Assembly: GCF_025519785.1 (NCBI RefSeq)
Contig: NZ_JAOPKZ010000008.1
Coordinates: forward strand, 1-64,000
From: Staphylococcus marylandisciuri
GTDB taxonomy: Bacteria; Bacillota; Bacilli; Staphylococcales; Staphylococcaceae
DNA: 64,000 bases
Reading direction: 5' to 3'
The notes under the pieces are model-generated. The model did no database searches. It was not told where the DNA came from and saw only the letters and a program-made list of their open reading frames with translations. Both the position numbers and the translations under genes were made by a program. Below, one piece after another: positions 49,238-58,605 of the stretch; the first letter of the stretch is position 1, and the number at the start of each line of letters is the position of its first letter.

Positions 49238-50091
49238 AAAAGTTTTTTATAGTGGGTTTTATCCTTTTTACTATTTGTTTTGTAGCAGCTACACTTACCT
49301 GGTTTAATGTCGATAAAACTCATTTCAAAGAAAATAAATATCACAAACCTTTAGATTCTCACATTAGTAAGTTAAGTATAAATCTAAAGGACGACATCCA
49401 TACTACGACAATTATTAAAGAAGGAAAACACTTCTCAATCGATTATCAAGGAAGAAGATATGTTGATGTGACTAAAGAGAAATCAGAGGTGTCTGTCAAA
49501 GAAAAAGTTAATCGCAAAGATACATATGGAATGAATTTCAATCCATTTAAGCGAAATGACAACTGCCTAGTTGTTACTATACCTAAACAGGTAAACTCTA
49601 ACTTAGAGATAAGTAATATATCAGGGAAGATACATTTTAAAAACGTTCACTTAAATAAAGTGAAACTTATTCCTAATACAAAAGCTATAACTTATCTAGC
49701 GATTGATTCTTCTATAATTAATGAATTACGTTATTCAAATGAAATCTCTAATGTTAACATTCAGAACAGTCGCATACTCGGTGGTAGGATTAAAGTGGAT
49801 AGTGGCGAGTTTAATCTTGAAGATACATTACTGAAAAATGTAGCTTTGATCAATCATAAAGATGATATCACTTTAAAAAATATGCAACCTATTTGTAATT
49901 TTAAAGCTTCAAGTGATGAAAGTGATATAAATATCAATTATCGAAGTAAACCGAAAAATGTAGCTTTAAAGTTAAATCCAGTTTATGGAAAAGAACACAT
50001 CACTAATCCAAACTTTAAGGATTACCGAATAGGAAATGGTAAGAATCAAATAGAACTTTATACTTATTATGGAGATATTAATGTTAAGTAG
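49234..50091 (+). CDS. DUF4097-like beta-helix envelope protein
   Basis: This 285-residue protein has an N-terminal membrane anchor (residues 3-24, FFIVGFILFTICFVAATLTW) and an extracytoplasmic domain rich in short beta repeats (LEISNISGKIHFKNVHLNKV and following), the pattern of DUF4097 adhesin-like proteins. It is co-translated with the DUF1700 gene (ATGA overlap). It probably senses or sits at the envelope; the exact role is unknown. Confidence 0.75.
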   Translation: MKKFFIVGFILFTICFVAATLTWFNVDKTHFKENKYHKPLDSHISKLSINLKDDIHTTTIIKEGKHFSIDYQGRRYVDVTKEKSEVSVKEKVNRKDTYGMNFNPFKRNDNCLVVTIPKQVNSNLEISNISGKIHFKNVHLNKVKLIPNTKAITYLAIDSSIINELRYSNEISNVNIQNSRILGGRIKVDSGEFNLEDTLLKNVALINHKDDITLKNMQPICNFKASSDESDININYRSKPKNVALKLNPVYGKEHITNPNFKDYRIGNGKNQIELYTYYGDINVK

Positions 50092-50114
50092 TTAATATTG
50101 AGATTTTTATCGTA

Positions 50115-50162
50115 GAGCATCCTCATACAGTAAATGTCTTTCTGTACTGAGGATGCTCTTTA
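50115..50162. terminator. Bidirectional terminator
   Basis: AGAGCATCCTCA-TACAG pairs with CTGTACTGAGGATGCTCT, followed by TTACTG, between convergent genes. The stem is strong although the T-tract is short. Confidence 0.8.
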
Positions 50163-50182
50163 CTGTAGGACTATTGTACTTA

Positions 50183-51223
50183 TCAGTAACTTGCAAAAGT
50201 TAATTCAGTATCAAGTTTGCCTTCTAGTGGTTGCAAATTAATTTCGTCATTGTTAAGCCAATGATTAAAACTAAATTGTCTTGGCATATTATTTTCACCT
50301 AATGCTATCCAGGCTTCCAGTTCTTGAGGCTTATATAAAGAAGTGTGAATAGTTCCTGACCAACTCTTAAAAAGCTTACTATAAATATTGTATTGTGGGT
50401 TATTAAATACTTTAAACGCTTCTTGTGCTGCCACGTGCTGAGGAACATTTTTGAGTACGCGTTGTAAGCGTTCTTTTGATTCTTGCGTATAATTGCGATT
50501 TTCATGAGTGAGCAATTTGAAATGATTTGTGCATGTTCTATCGAATCTTACCTCTACTGATCGTGGTGACACTTCTACGATGGCATGATTTAAATCTTTG
50601 TCCATAATAATGTAACTAAATGAACTTCGATGGGGGAGTTCTTTTAGAAATTGAATAGCCTCAGGGACATCTTTACAATATTCTAGAACGAGACGTCCAA
50701 TCATATAGCACACAAAACCATTTTGGGGACGCTTACGATGCATAAAGTTATACCCCATTACTAGTCCGGCCTCGTTCATTCCATCCATACGCCCTGTTAT
50801 GCGAGAAGTAGGACCAATTTGAGCTAACCCGCCATCAATAGGTTGGAATAATAAGTAACGCCCATCATACGTTGCAGGATGATAATCGTAATTTCGAAGT
50901 AAGTAGTTATCTCCTAAATAAACTGAACAGCCGCTGTCCTTTAAATCTGTGAAGCGGTAATGTGCAAAGTTGAGAAGCATCTGCTTAGTTGGAATGTTTA
51001 GTACCTCCTGCATTCCTTGGATTTCTTCCCATATTTGAGGAGCATAGATTTGAAAAATAGTGTAAGTTTCTTTTATATCTATATCAAAGCGTGGTGTACG
51101 CTTTTTCCATTCTTTCTCTCTATTTTGCATTATTTTAGTCTTCTTTAGCCAATGCGCTGTGGCTACACCTAAATCATAGTGAGAACCTTTAAATGCCATC
51201 ACAGTGGAAGTAACATCTTGCAC
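50183..51223 (-). CDS. C45 family peptidase / acyltransferase-like protein
   Basis: This 346-residue Ntn-hydrolase-like protein belongs to the penicillin acyltransferase (AAT) family. The expected nucleophile cysteine is in LKDSGCSVYLGDN near residue 98, followed by the conserved LLRNYDYHP and GRMDGMNEAGLVMGYNF segments. Members may be self-processing amide hydrolases; natural substrates in staphylococci are unknown. It stands alone on the minus strand. Confidence 0.8.
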   Translation of the reverse strand: MQDVTSTVMAFKGSHYDLGVATAHWLKKTKIMQNREKEWKKRTPRFDIDIKETYTIFQIYAPQIWEEIQGMQEVLNIPTKQMLLNFAHYRFTDLKDSGCSVYLGDNYLLRNYDYHPATYDGRYLLFQPIDGGLAQIGPTSRITGRMDGMNEAGLVMGYNFMHRKRPQNGFVCYMIGRLVLEYCKDVPEAIQFLKELPHRSSFSYIIMDKDLNHAIVEVSPRSVEVRFDRTCTNHFKLLTHENRNYTQESKERLQRVLKNVPQHVAAQEAFKVFNNPQYNIYSKLFKSWSGTIHTSLYKPQELEAWIALGENNMPRQFSFNHWLNNDEINLQPLEGKLDTELTFASY

Positions 51224-51598
51224 ATGATCACCCCTAATTTAAATTAAATTTACTTATTTGTAATTTCAATGTAATTCGCTATTAATTGTAATATTACTTG
51301 TTACAGTTTATTATAAAATAAAATATTAGGATAGGGGTTGTTTTATGTATAGAGCTTATCGTAATTCAATTCACTTTTTTAGATCTTGGTGGAATAAATA
51401 AACTTATATGGATGTTGCTGTACTGAATGAATTCATCGTGTTTCTAAATTACTATTATTATAAGTGTGTCGTCTATATTCCTCATCGAAGCAAAGGATAT
51501 TAAGCATATCTCGAGTTACAATGGGTATATATTTAATGACACGTTTAAATGTGCTATCATAATATTAGTAATGTAAATTATACACGAGGTGAATGGAC
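51224..51598. other. Spacer with one possible 18-codon ORF
   Basis: A short reading frame at 51345-51401 (MYRAYRNSIHFFRSWWNK) has AGGGG eight bases upstream and a TATAAA-like -10 before it. It is basic and aromatic and matches nothing I know; coding is uncertain. The rest shows only promoter-like AT-rich sequence for the downstream gene. Confidence 0.35.
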
Positions 51599-51769
51599 AT
51601 GGGTAATTTTATTAAAGGATTATTTAAGTTTGCGTTTGGCACTATTCTTGCTCTTTCGTTGTTAGCAGGTGTTGGTGCAGTTGTATTCGCATTTATTTTC
51701 AAGAAAGACTTTGAAGATATTGAGAATAAAACTAAGGAAATTATTTCTGATATTGAAGCGAATAATTAA
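51599..51769 (+). CDS. Small single-pass membrane protein
   Basis: This 56-residue protein, missed by length filters, has a GAGGTG site eight bases before its ATG. The N-terminus MGNFIKGLFKFAF leads into a hydrophobic helix (about residues 12-34, LALSLLAGVGAVVFAF), then a charged tail KKDFEDIENKTKEIISDIEA that could be a short coiled coil. The family is not recognised. Translation is supported by codon pattern, ribosome site and the repeat-terminator right after the stop. Confidence 0.65.
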   Translation: MGNFIKGLFKFAFGTILALSLLAGVGAVVFAFIFKKDFEDIENKTKEIISDIEANN

Positions 51770-51782
51770 AAACTTGGATGAA

Positions 51783-51982
51783 GGGAGCGGGACAGAAATC
51801 TAATTTGAATAAAAAGATTTCGTAGTCCCGCCCCGGCAAGGATGACTAGAATTGAAAAAAGCGTGATACAAGCGCGTTTTCAAATCAGTCATCTACTGCC
51901 GAGATGCTGAAAGAGGCTGAGACATAATGTAATGTCCCAGCCTCTTTTTCTCTCTAGTCAAAGACCATTATGTCCCAGCCTC
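51783..51982. repeat. Composite hairpin repeat, one unit
   Basis: One full unit in GGGAGCGGGACAG orientation is followed by GAGGCTGAGACATAATG...CCCAGCCTC and a second CCCAGCCTC. It lies between convergent genes. Confidence 0.92.
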
Positions 51983-51986
51983 TTTT

Positions 51987-52394
51987 CTAATTGAGCAATT
52001 CAATGTGAGTGATATCAAACAGTGACAAGGTTAAAGACTCATTAGAGAAGTAATTGCGCCCTTTAAGGGACATGTTTAACATATCGATATCGAGTATATA
52101 TATTTCAATTGAATGTATGGCGCCGTCCATATAATATTCCATTAACACCGGAGTCTCATCATGTAACGCTTGATGCATCTTTAAATTTAACTCACTCAAT
52201 TGGTCGTCTGATAAGGTAGGTCGTTGTATCTTATCTTGATCCAATATATATTCATGGATGCGTTCGAACTGTTCGGGTAGAGTGGCGAACGGAGCCCATT
52301 TGACCATACCTCGCCCTTGAGGAATCTGTGAGCTCAAGTATTCTCTAGGTATTTTACGATAATCTGTTTCATTCTTATACTGCTCTGGAATCAT
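51987..52394 (-). CDS. YolD-like protein
   Basis: This 135-residue protein has the YolD-family hallmark RGMVKWAPFATLPEQ near residues 28-42 and a C-terminal beta-rich part. In bacilli YolD-type proteins are often encoded next to a Y-family polymerase (UvrX/YqjW); none is adjacent here. The function is unknown. The ATG has GAAAGGTGG upstream. Confidence 0.78.
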   Translation of the reverse strand: MIPEQYKNETDYRKIPREYLSSQIPQGRGMVKWAPFATLPEQFERIHEYILDQDKIQRPTLSDDQLSELNLKMHQALHDETPVLMEYYMDGAIHSIEIYILDIDMLNMSLKGRNYFSNESLTLSLFDITHIELLN

Positions 52395-52559
52395 TCAACT
52401 AACCACCTTTCAATAGTTATTATAGAACAAGTGTTCGCTATATAGCAAGTGCTTTTTAAATAATTTATCATCGATCATTTTTACTTAAATTGATTTTCAA
52501 ATAAGAAGTGAATAGAGACACATGTTATATTAGAATAAAGAGCGAAATGGAGGAATATA

Positions 52560-53606
52560 ATGAGAAGTAATGGCTATATCGGTACATATACTAAGAAAAG
52601 CGGAAAGGGAATTTATTACTTTGAACTAGATGAAGAATTAGGCAAGGTTGTAGAGGTGTCGACTGGACGTGAAGTCGAAGCATCAACGTATATCAATACA
52701 TATGATCGTTTCTTGTATGCAGTAACACGTAATGGAGATGAGTGCGGCATCGCTAGTTATGAATTAAAAGAGGACGGTTCTTTAGAATTTATCAATGATT
52801 GTTTAGTTTCTGAAGGTAATGGTTGTTATGTAGAAGTATCATCAGACGGAGAATTTGCATTTGAAGCTTGTTATGGGGCAGGTTTAGCGCGCCTTTATAA
52901 GATAAACCCTCAATTTGGTCATATTGAAGGTTTAATGCACGAGCATAAACACAATTACGAGGTAGGACCGAAAGAACGCCAAGACATGCCTCACGTTCAC
53001 ATGTTGACAGAAACTCCTGATCATCAATATGTAGTTGCACTAGACCTAGGTACAGATAAACTTGTGTCATATCGTTTCGGCATGGAGGGTCTTTCTGAGC
53101 ATGCAGTTTATGACTTTGAACCAGGAGATGGGCCACGCCACGTCGCTTTTCATGATAACGGCAAGATAGCTTATGTAGTTCACGAATTGTCGAATAAAGT
53201 AAGCGTCATGGAGTACGATAATGGCGAATTTAGAGAAATAGAGCGACATCTTACGATTCCTGAATCTTTTAACGAGGAAACTAAATTAGCTGCGGTACGC
53301 TTATCGCACGACCAGAAGTTTATCTATATTAGTAATCGTGGTCACGACAGTATTGCTATTTTTGAAATTAAAGATGAAGGGCGACATATAGAGTTAGTTG
53401 ATATTGTTAAAAGTGGGGGCAACTTCCCTCGAGATTTCAATATCAGTCCCTCAGACAATTATGTAGTTTGCGCTCATCAAGAAGAAAATTATGTTATTTC
53501 TGTATTCCAGCGCGACAAACAAACTGGACGTTTAACGCTAACAGATCAGAGCCACAGTGCACCGGAAGGCGTTTGTGTTCAATTTAACTCACAGAAGAAG
53601 AGGTAG
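52560..53606 (+). CDS. Lactonase-family protein (6-phosphogluconolactonase-like)
   Basis: This 348-residue seven-bladed beta-propeller is of the YbhE/Pgl type. Typical blade motifs are IGTYTKKSGKGIYYF at the start, DMPHVHMLTETPDHQYVVALDLGTD, GPRHVAFHDNGKIAYVVHELS and GGNFPRDFNISPSDNYVVCAHQ. It probably hydrolyses 6-phosphogluconolactone in the oxidative pentose phosphate pathway, but other lactones are possible. A TGGAGG site precedes the ATG. Confidence 0.85.
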   Translation: MRSNGYIGTYTKKSGKGIYYFELDEELGKVVEVSTGREVEASTYINTYDRFLYAVTRNGDECGIASYELKEDGSLEFINDCLVSEGNGCYVEVSSDGEFAFEACYGAGLARLYKINPQFGHIEGLMHEHKHNYEVGPKERQDMPHVHMLTETPDHQYVVALDLGTDKLVSYRFGMEGLSEHAVYDFEPGDGPRHVAFHDNGKIAYVVHELSNKVSVMEYDNGEFREIERHLTIPESFNEETKLAAVRLSHDQKFIYISNRGHDSIAIFEIKDEGRHIELVDIVKSGGNFPRDFNISPSDNYVVCAHQEENYVISVFQRDKQTGRLTLTDQSHSAPEGVCVQFNSQKKR

Positions 53607-53689
53607 AGAGGAAAGATACAAATAAAATTAAGTGGGGATATATTAGTAGCGCTTTTAGCACATACTAGAGGATAATTTCCATAACATTA

Positions 53690-53740
53690 GGGAGCGGGTC
53701 AGAAATCTTTTTATTCAAATTTGATTTCTGTCCCGCTCCC
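53690..53740. repeat. Short composite-repeat derivative
   Basis: GGGAGCGGGTCAGAAATC and GATTTCTGTCCCGCTCCC form one stem-loop between convergent genes, likely acting as a bidirectional terminator. Confidence 0.85.
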
Positions 53741-53747
53741 CATCTTT

Positions 53748-55127
53748 TTACTTATTGAAGAAAGATTTAATGTATTTAAACTTACCTCGGTATGGAGGGA
53801 AGAGAACCCCAGATTCGAGACGTGTTGATTTAAAGATATATGGTTTAGTATGACTAAATGTTTCAAAACTGTATTTACCATGATAGGCTCCTATACCCGA
53901 TCTACCGACGCCTCCAAAAGGTAAATGAGGATTAGCAAGTTGCATAACCGTGTCGTTAATAGCGCCCCCACCAAAAGAAAGCTCATTAAGTACTCTGTCG
54001 GTTACATTTTCATCTTCACTAAATAAATACAAGCTTAGAGGCTTTGGTTTGAATTTTATAATATCAAAGGCTTCATCTAACTCTCCATAGGATAAGATTG
54101 GGAGGATAGGGCCGAAGATTTCTTCTTGCATCACTTTAGAGCCAAGTGTAATCGTATCAAGAATAGTCGGAGCGATGTAGAGATCAGTAGTATCTGTTTC
54201 ACCGCCATAATCGATTTCTGCCTTGTGAACTTGTAGAAGGTGATTTAAGCGATTAAAGTGCTTTTGATTGACAATACGGCCATAATCAGGACTTTGAGAG
54301 GGGTCGACGCCATAAAATTCACGAATCGTTTTTTTCAATGCCTTTATAAAGTCACTTTTAACTTTTTCTTGTACAAGAATATAATCTGGCGCAACGCAAG
54401 TTTGACCGGCATTCATAAATTTACCAAATGCGATGCGTTCACTAGCGACCTTTAAGTTAGCTGTTTCATCGACTATAACTGGAGATTTACCCCCTAACTC
54501 AAGTGTTACAGGAGTTAAATGCTTACTTGCAGCTTCATATACGGTACGCCCCACTTGTTCACTACCAGTGAAGAAAATATAATCAAATGGTTGTTCTAGC
54601 AATGCTTGGTTAGTTTCTATACCACCTTCGACTACGTGAATATATGCGGAGTCAAAAGTTGTAGAAATTATTTTATTGATCACGCGCGAAACATTAGGAG
54701 TGTATTCTGAAGGTTTAACAATAGCTGTATTTCCTGCAGCTATAGCACCAATTAACGGTTCCATGACGAGCTGGAATGGATAATTGAATGGACCGATAAT
54801 CAGGACGGTTCCATAAGGTTCTTTCATGATGTAGCTCTTAGTTGGAAACATATACAGAGGAGTATTGACTTGTTTCTTTTTGGACCAATGTTTGATTTCT
54901 TTCCTGGCATTTTTAATACTTTTTAAAGTAAAGCCAATTTCAGTTGTATAAGCCTCTACTTTATTTTTACCTAAATCTTCTGCGAGAGCAGTTAAAAGTT
55001 CATTCTCATGAGACTTAATGCTCTTGCTTAGCGCTTTGAGTTGTTTCTTGCGAAATTTAATATCTTTTGTTCTATGCGTATTAAAATACCGTTGAATATC
55101 CTTAAATAGTGCTTCAATATTACTCAA
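53748..55127 (-). CDS. aldH: Aldehyde dehydrogenase
   Basis: This 459-residue NAD(P)-dependent dehydrogenase resembles class 3 fatty-aldehyde-type enzymes. Motifs are the glutamate VTLELGGKSPVIV, catalytic cysteine NAGQTCVAPDYILV, cofactor loop FFTGSEQVGRTVYEA and NDTVMQLANPHLPFGGVGRSG. A TTG start at 55127 is chosen because GGGAGG lies seven bases upstream; the in-frame ATG at 55142 falls within that site. The C-terminal RGKFKYIKSFFNK is basic and amphipathic, perhaps membrane-touching. The aldehyde substrate is unknown. Confidence 0.88.
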   Translation of the reverse strand: MSNIEALFKDIQRYFNTHRTKDIKFRKKQLKALSKSIKSHENELLTALAEDLGKNKVEAYTTEIGFTLKSIKNARKEIKHWSKKKQVNTPLYMFPTKSYIMKEPYGTVLIIGPFNYPFQLVMEPLIGAIAAGNTAIVKPSEYTPNVSRVINKIISTTFDSAYIHVVEGGIETNQALLEQPFDYIFFTGSEQVGRTVYEAASKHLTPVTLELGGKSPVIVDETANLKVASERIAFGKFMNAGQTCVAPDYILVQEKVKSDFIKALKKTIREFYGVDPSQSPDYGRIVNQKHFNRLNHLLQVHKAEIDYGGETDTTDLYIAPTILDTITLGSKVMQEEIFGPILPILSYGELDEAFDIIKFKPKPLSLYLFSEDENVTDRVLNELSFGGGAINDTVMQLANPHLPFGGVGRSGIGAYHGKYSFETFSHTKPYIFKSTRLESGVLFPPYRGKFKYIKSFFNK

Positions 55128-55191
55128 TTTGAAGCCTCCCAAATGATATAGTTATTAGCGACTAGCTTTCTCTAAGATTCTTTAGTTACTA

Positions 55192-55250
55192 AAAAGAGAG
55201 CGCCGGTATTGAAAATAAGGTTTAAATTCAATTCCCGCTCTCTCAAAAGT
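55192..55250 (-). terminator. Candidate hairpin between ppaC and aldH
   Basis: AGAGAGCG facing CGCTCTCT, with partly paired AT-rich interior, forms an imperfect stem. It may terminate ppaC transcription. Evidence is symmetry only. Confidence 0.4.
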
Positions 55251-55389
55251 TATTAAATAAAAGTGATGTGAGGTTGAGGCAAATAGTGTATTTGGTGTTT
55301 GTAGTCACTTCAACGCTCGACACTGTGTTTGTCATCGATCATCGCTGAACATGTTCTCGTTTAACATCACTTGAAAAGAGTAATGATCG

Positions 55390-56316
55390 TTAACTTAATG
55401 CGTCAGTGATAGGCGGAACGACTTGTTTCTTACGAGATACAACGCCAGGTAAGAAAGCTGTTCCATTTTCTAATTTGACGTTAAAGGCTTCACCGACTTT
55501 ATCTTTATCGGCGCCAGTAACTAACAGTTTAGAATCACTATTAATGATATCAGTCACTAGCAATACAAATACGTCGTATTGTTCGTCGGCGCTGACTTTA
55601 TTCATTTCATTCTCTAACTCTTCTTTTCTTTCAAACACTTCATCTATATCCACAGTGTTAACTTGAGCAATACGTGTCACATGATTCCCCATATTAAATG
55701 ATTTTGCATCTAAATCAATGAGCTCAGCTGCTGATTTATCAGAAGTAGAAGCGCCAGCTTTTAACATTTCTAGACCGTATGTTTCGAGATCAACATTAGC
55801 TATTGACTTTAAGTCTTCAGCTGCGTTACGGTCTTCACTTGTGCAAGTTGGAGATTTAAAGAGTAAACTGTCAGAAATAATACCTGAAATCATCAAGCCA
55901 GCAATCGCTGGTTTGATTTCAAAGCCTCGCTCTTTATACATTTTATAAAGAATAGTGGCCGTACAACCGACTGGTTCTGCTCGATAGTATAGAGGCGCTG
56001 CAGTTTCGAAGTTAGCGATACGATGGTGGTCAATCACATATTTAATCGTTGCATCTTCTATAGAATCAGCGCTTTGTTGAAACTCATTGTGATCGACTAA
56101 GATAACATCTTGATCTTCAAGACGATCAGTTAAAAGTTCAGGTGCTTCGACGTTAAATTGATCTAATGCATATTGAGTTTCAGGACTAATTTCTCCAAGG
56201 CGATAAGCCTTCGCCTCGTTGTTGCCAGTTTGTTTTTCGAAATCCTCCATTATAATTGCAGATGAAATAGCATCTGTATCTGGATTTTTATGACCAAAAA
56301 TATACGTTTTTGCCAT
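55390..56316 (-). CDS. ppaC: Manganese-dependent inorganic pyrophosphatase
   Basis: This family II (DHH/DHHA2) pyrophosphatase removes PPi from biosynthesis. The 308-residue protein has metal ligands in FGHKNPDTDAISS, ILVDHNE and YVIDHHRIANFE, and the C-terminal substrate motif SRKKQVVPP. It is full length, with AAGGAG upstream of the ATG. Confidence 0.97.
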   Translation of the reverse strand: MAKTYIFGHKNPDTDAISSAIIMEDFEKQTGNNEAKAYRLGEISPETQYALDQFNVEAPELLTDRLEDQDVILVDHNEFQQSADSIEDATIKYVIDHHRIANFETAAPLYYRAEPVGCTATILYKMYKERGFEIKPAIAGLMISGIISDSLLFKSPTCTSEDRNAAEDLKSIANVDLETYGLEMLKAGASTSDKSAAELIDLDAKSFNMGNHVTRIAQVNTVDIDEVFERKEELENEMNKVSADEQYDVFVLLVTDIINSDSKLLVTGADKDKVGEAFNVKLENGTAFLPGVVSRKKQVVPPITDALS

Positions 56317-56368
56317 TTGTCGATTCTCCTTCTTACATGGTTTGCTATTATTCTAGCACGACTATTGC

Positions 56369-56926
56369 TTATTGTTCTACTGCTGCACCCAAGGAATTTC
56401 TAAAATGATTTAACGCCCATTGGTGTCCATTCTCATCAAATGAAGCGACTCCTCTTTTAGGAATCGTTAAATTGTAATTTAGATTATAAGCAGAAACGGC
56501 CGTGTGTAATACGCAAATATCTGTACATACGCCTACAATTTCAATATCTTTAATATTACGCTCTCGCAACATTAAATCAAGAGGTGTGCCGCTAAAAGAA
56601 TCATAGCGTGTTTTGTCTAGAAAGTGTACAAAGTCATTGTATTGAATGCGTTGATAAATATCATTAACTCGCCCGTAGAGTTCACGACCAGAAGTTCCTA
56701 TTATATTGTGTGGTGGAAATAGGTCATTCTCTGGATGAGCAGTATCTTCTTCGTAATGTAAATCCATAGTAAAGAATATGTCATCTTGGCTATTATTATA
56801 TTCTTCTATGCGATTAACTATAAATTGTTCTATTTCACGTCCTGGTTTACCACAAGTTAGTGCGCCATCTGGAGCTACAAAGTCGTTAGAATAATCTACA
56901 ATAATGAGTGCACGATTATTATTCAT
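56369..56926 (-). CDS. Isochorismatase-family nicotinamidase
   Basis: This 185-residue cysteine hydrolase has catalytic Asp11 in IIVDYSNDFV, a lysine in FLDKTRYDSFSGT and the nucleophile cysteine in VGVCTDICVLHTA. It is predicted to deamidate nicotinamide to nicotinate, feeding PncB at 60857. It starts at ATG after GGGGGGGA. The pncA name is not used because the sequence lies closer to YueJ-type proteins, from memory. Confidence 0.85.
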   Translation of the reverse strand: MNNNRALIIVDYSNDFVAPDGALTCGKPGREIEQFIVNRIEEYNNSQDDIFFTMDLHYEEDTAHPENDLFPPHNIIGTSGRELYGRVNDIYQRIQYNDFVHFLDKTRYDSFSGTPLDLMLRERNIKDIEIVGVCTDICVLHTAVSAYNLNYNLTIPKRGVASFDENGHQWALNHFRNSLGAAVEQ

Positions 56927-57060
56927 GTTACATCCCCCCCTAGAACTCTAGTTCAAAGTATAATGTTTTGTTCATAGAATAACCTATTTCATGCGTTTTG
57001 GCTAATTTATGATAATTAAGGTTGAGATGAAGTACTAGTTAGAACATAAAGCGCTAAATA

Positions 57061-57384
57061 GGGAGGGGGACAGAAATCTAATTTGAATAAAAAGATTTCG
57101 TAGTCTCGCCCCGGCAAGGATGACTAGAATTGAAAAAAGCTTGATACAAGCGCGTTTTCAAATCACTCATCTACTGCCAAGATGCTAAAAGGGGGAGCGG
57201 GACAGAAATCTAATTTAAATAGAAAGATTTCGTAGTCCCGCCCCGGCAAGGATGGCTAGAATTGAAAAAAGCTTGATACAAGCGCATTTTCAAATCAGTC
57301 ATCTACTGCCGAGATGTTGAAGAGGCTGGGATTTATGTCCCAGCCTCTTTCTCTCTAGTCAAAGACTTTTATGTCCCAGCTTCT
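57061..57384. repeat. Composite hairpin repeat array, two units
   Basis: Two full units in GGGAGCGGGACAG orientation (first arm GGGAGGGGG) are followed by GAGGCTGGGATTTATGTCCCAGCCTC and TTTCTCTCTAGTCAAAGAC. This is one of the few arrays between divergent promoters, so it is not only a 3'-end element. Confidence 0.92.
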
Positions 57385-57454
57385 AAATAGGGTTAGTGAT
57401 TTAGAAAAACGGTTATAAGATATTGATTGAAAGAAGTGAAAGGAGAGATACGCA

Positions 57455-58540
57455 GTGTTCATTAATGTTAAAACTTTTGGTGTAAAAGGGGAAAATAAAT
57501 TTTTCGATACTTTAGGTATGCAAAGAGCTCTTAACTATGCCAAAAAACATCCTGGAACTCGACTTTACGTACCTGACGGTGTTTACCATATAGCTAAAGC
57601 GCTAGTTATTTATGGGAATACAACTTTACAGCTCTCTAAAAATGCAGTCTTAGAGCGACATGGTAAAGATGCGTTACTGAAAAATGGACAACCTTATAAG
57701 TTCTATCATGGATATGAAGGTAATAGTCATATTTATATTTCTGGTGGAACGTTTGATATGAATGGGGAGGATTATCCATATAACAATACAGCATTGTGTA
57801 TCGGACATGCTCGAGACATCCAAATAAAAAATGTAACTTTCAAAGATATTGTGGGCGGCCATGCTATCGATGCGTGTGGTATTGATGGATTACACCTAAG
57901 TCATTGTAACTTTAAAGGCTTTCTAGATTACGAAGACAGCAGGTGGTTTTCAGAAGCGGTTCAATTGGATATTCAAGTACCGGGAGCCTTTCCTAAATTT
58001 AGCACTTGGGATGGCACTATAACTAAAAATGTCGTAATTGAACATTGTTACTTTGGAAACTCAGAGACACCAGGTATGAAACCTTGGAATAGAGCGATAG
58101 GTTCGCATGCAAGTCGCTATGATAAGTTTTATGAGAACATACACATTCGGCATAATTATTTTGATCAGATTCAAGCTTATGCAATCACCTTATTAAAAAA
58201 TAAAAATACTTACCTTCACCATAATTATTTTCATGAGTGCTGTGGAGGTATACGTTACTTAGGAGTAGATAGAGGTAAGAATTCAGCTGATATGAAGGGT
58301 CAAGTCCAAAGCGTGCAAGCAGGAGAAAATTTAAACATTTGGAAAAATGTATTCATCGGTAAGATGGATAATCCGGCCATTCTCATTAAAAGTTATGAAG
58401 GAGTTCCTCATAATCAAGTGCTCATTGCAGAGAATCAGTTTGAAAATATTCATCAACAGCGTTTATATTTGAAAGATATCTCTAACTTAACGCTTAAATG
58501 TCCAAACAATCTTTCTGTAAAGCAAGTAAATACTCAATAA
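57455..58540 (+). CDS. Right-handed beta-helix protein (GH28/pectate-lyase-like fold)
   Basis: The 361-residue protein opens FINVKTFGVKGENKFFDTLG, the usual start of polygalacturonase-fold and pectate-lyase-superfamily proteins, followed by beta-helix turns (IYISGGTFDMNGEDYPYNN, NVTFKDIVGGHAIDACGIDG, NIHIRHNYFDQIQAYAITLL). No signal peptide is evident, so it may act inside the cell. The start is GTG with AAAGGAGAG upstream. Enzyme activity cannot be assigned. Confidence 0.72.
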   Translation: MFINVKTFGVKGENKFFDTLGMQRALNYAKKHPGTRLYVPDGVYHIAKALVIYGNTTLQLSKNAVLERHGKDALLKNGQPYKFYHGYEGNSHIYISGGTFDMNGEDYPYNNTALCIGHARDIQIKNVTFKDIVGGHAIDACGIDGLHLSHCNFKGFLDYEDSRWFSEAVQLDIQVPGAFPKFSTWDGTITKNVVIEHCYFGNSETPGMKPWNRAIGSHASRYDKFYENIHIRHNYFDQIQAYAITLLKNKNTYLHHNYFHECCGGIRYLGVDRGKNSADMKGQVQSVQAGENLNIWKNVFIGKMDNPAILIKSYEGVPHNQVLIAENQFENIHQQRLYLKDISNLTLKCPNNLSVKQVNTQ

Positions 58541-58546
58541 TATAAA

Positions 58547-58600
58547 GACTGCTTTATCTTGCTTATTTACAATAGTAAAAGTATTTGATAAAGCAGTTAA
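58547..58600. terminator. Bidirectional terminator
   Basis: AGACTGCTTTATC faces GATAAAGCAGTTAAAC with a loop of about 27 nt and T-rich ends, between the convergent beta-helix gene and pheA. Confidence 0.75.
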
Positions 58601-58605
58601 ACTTT

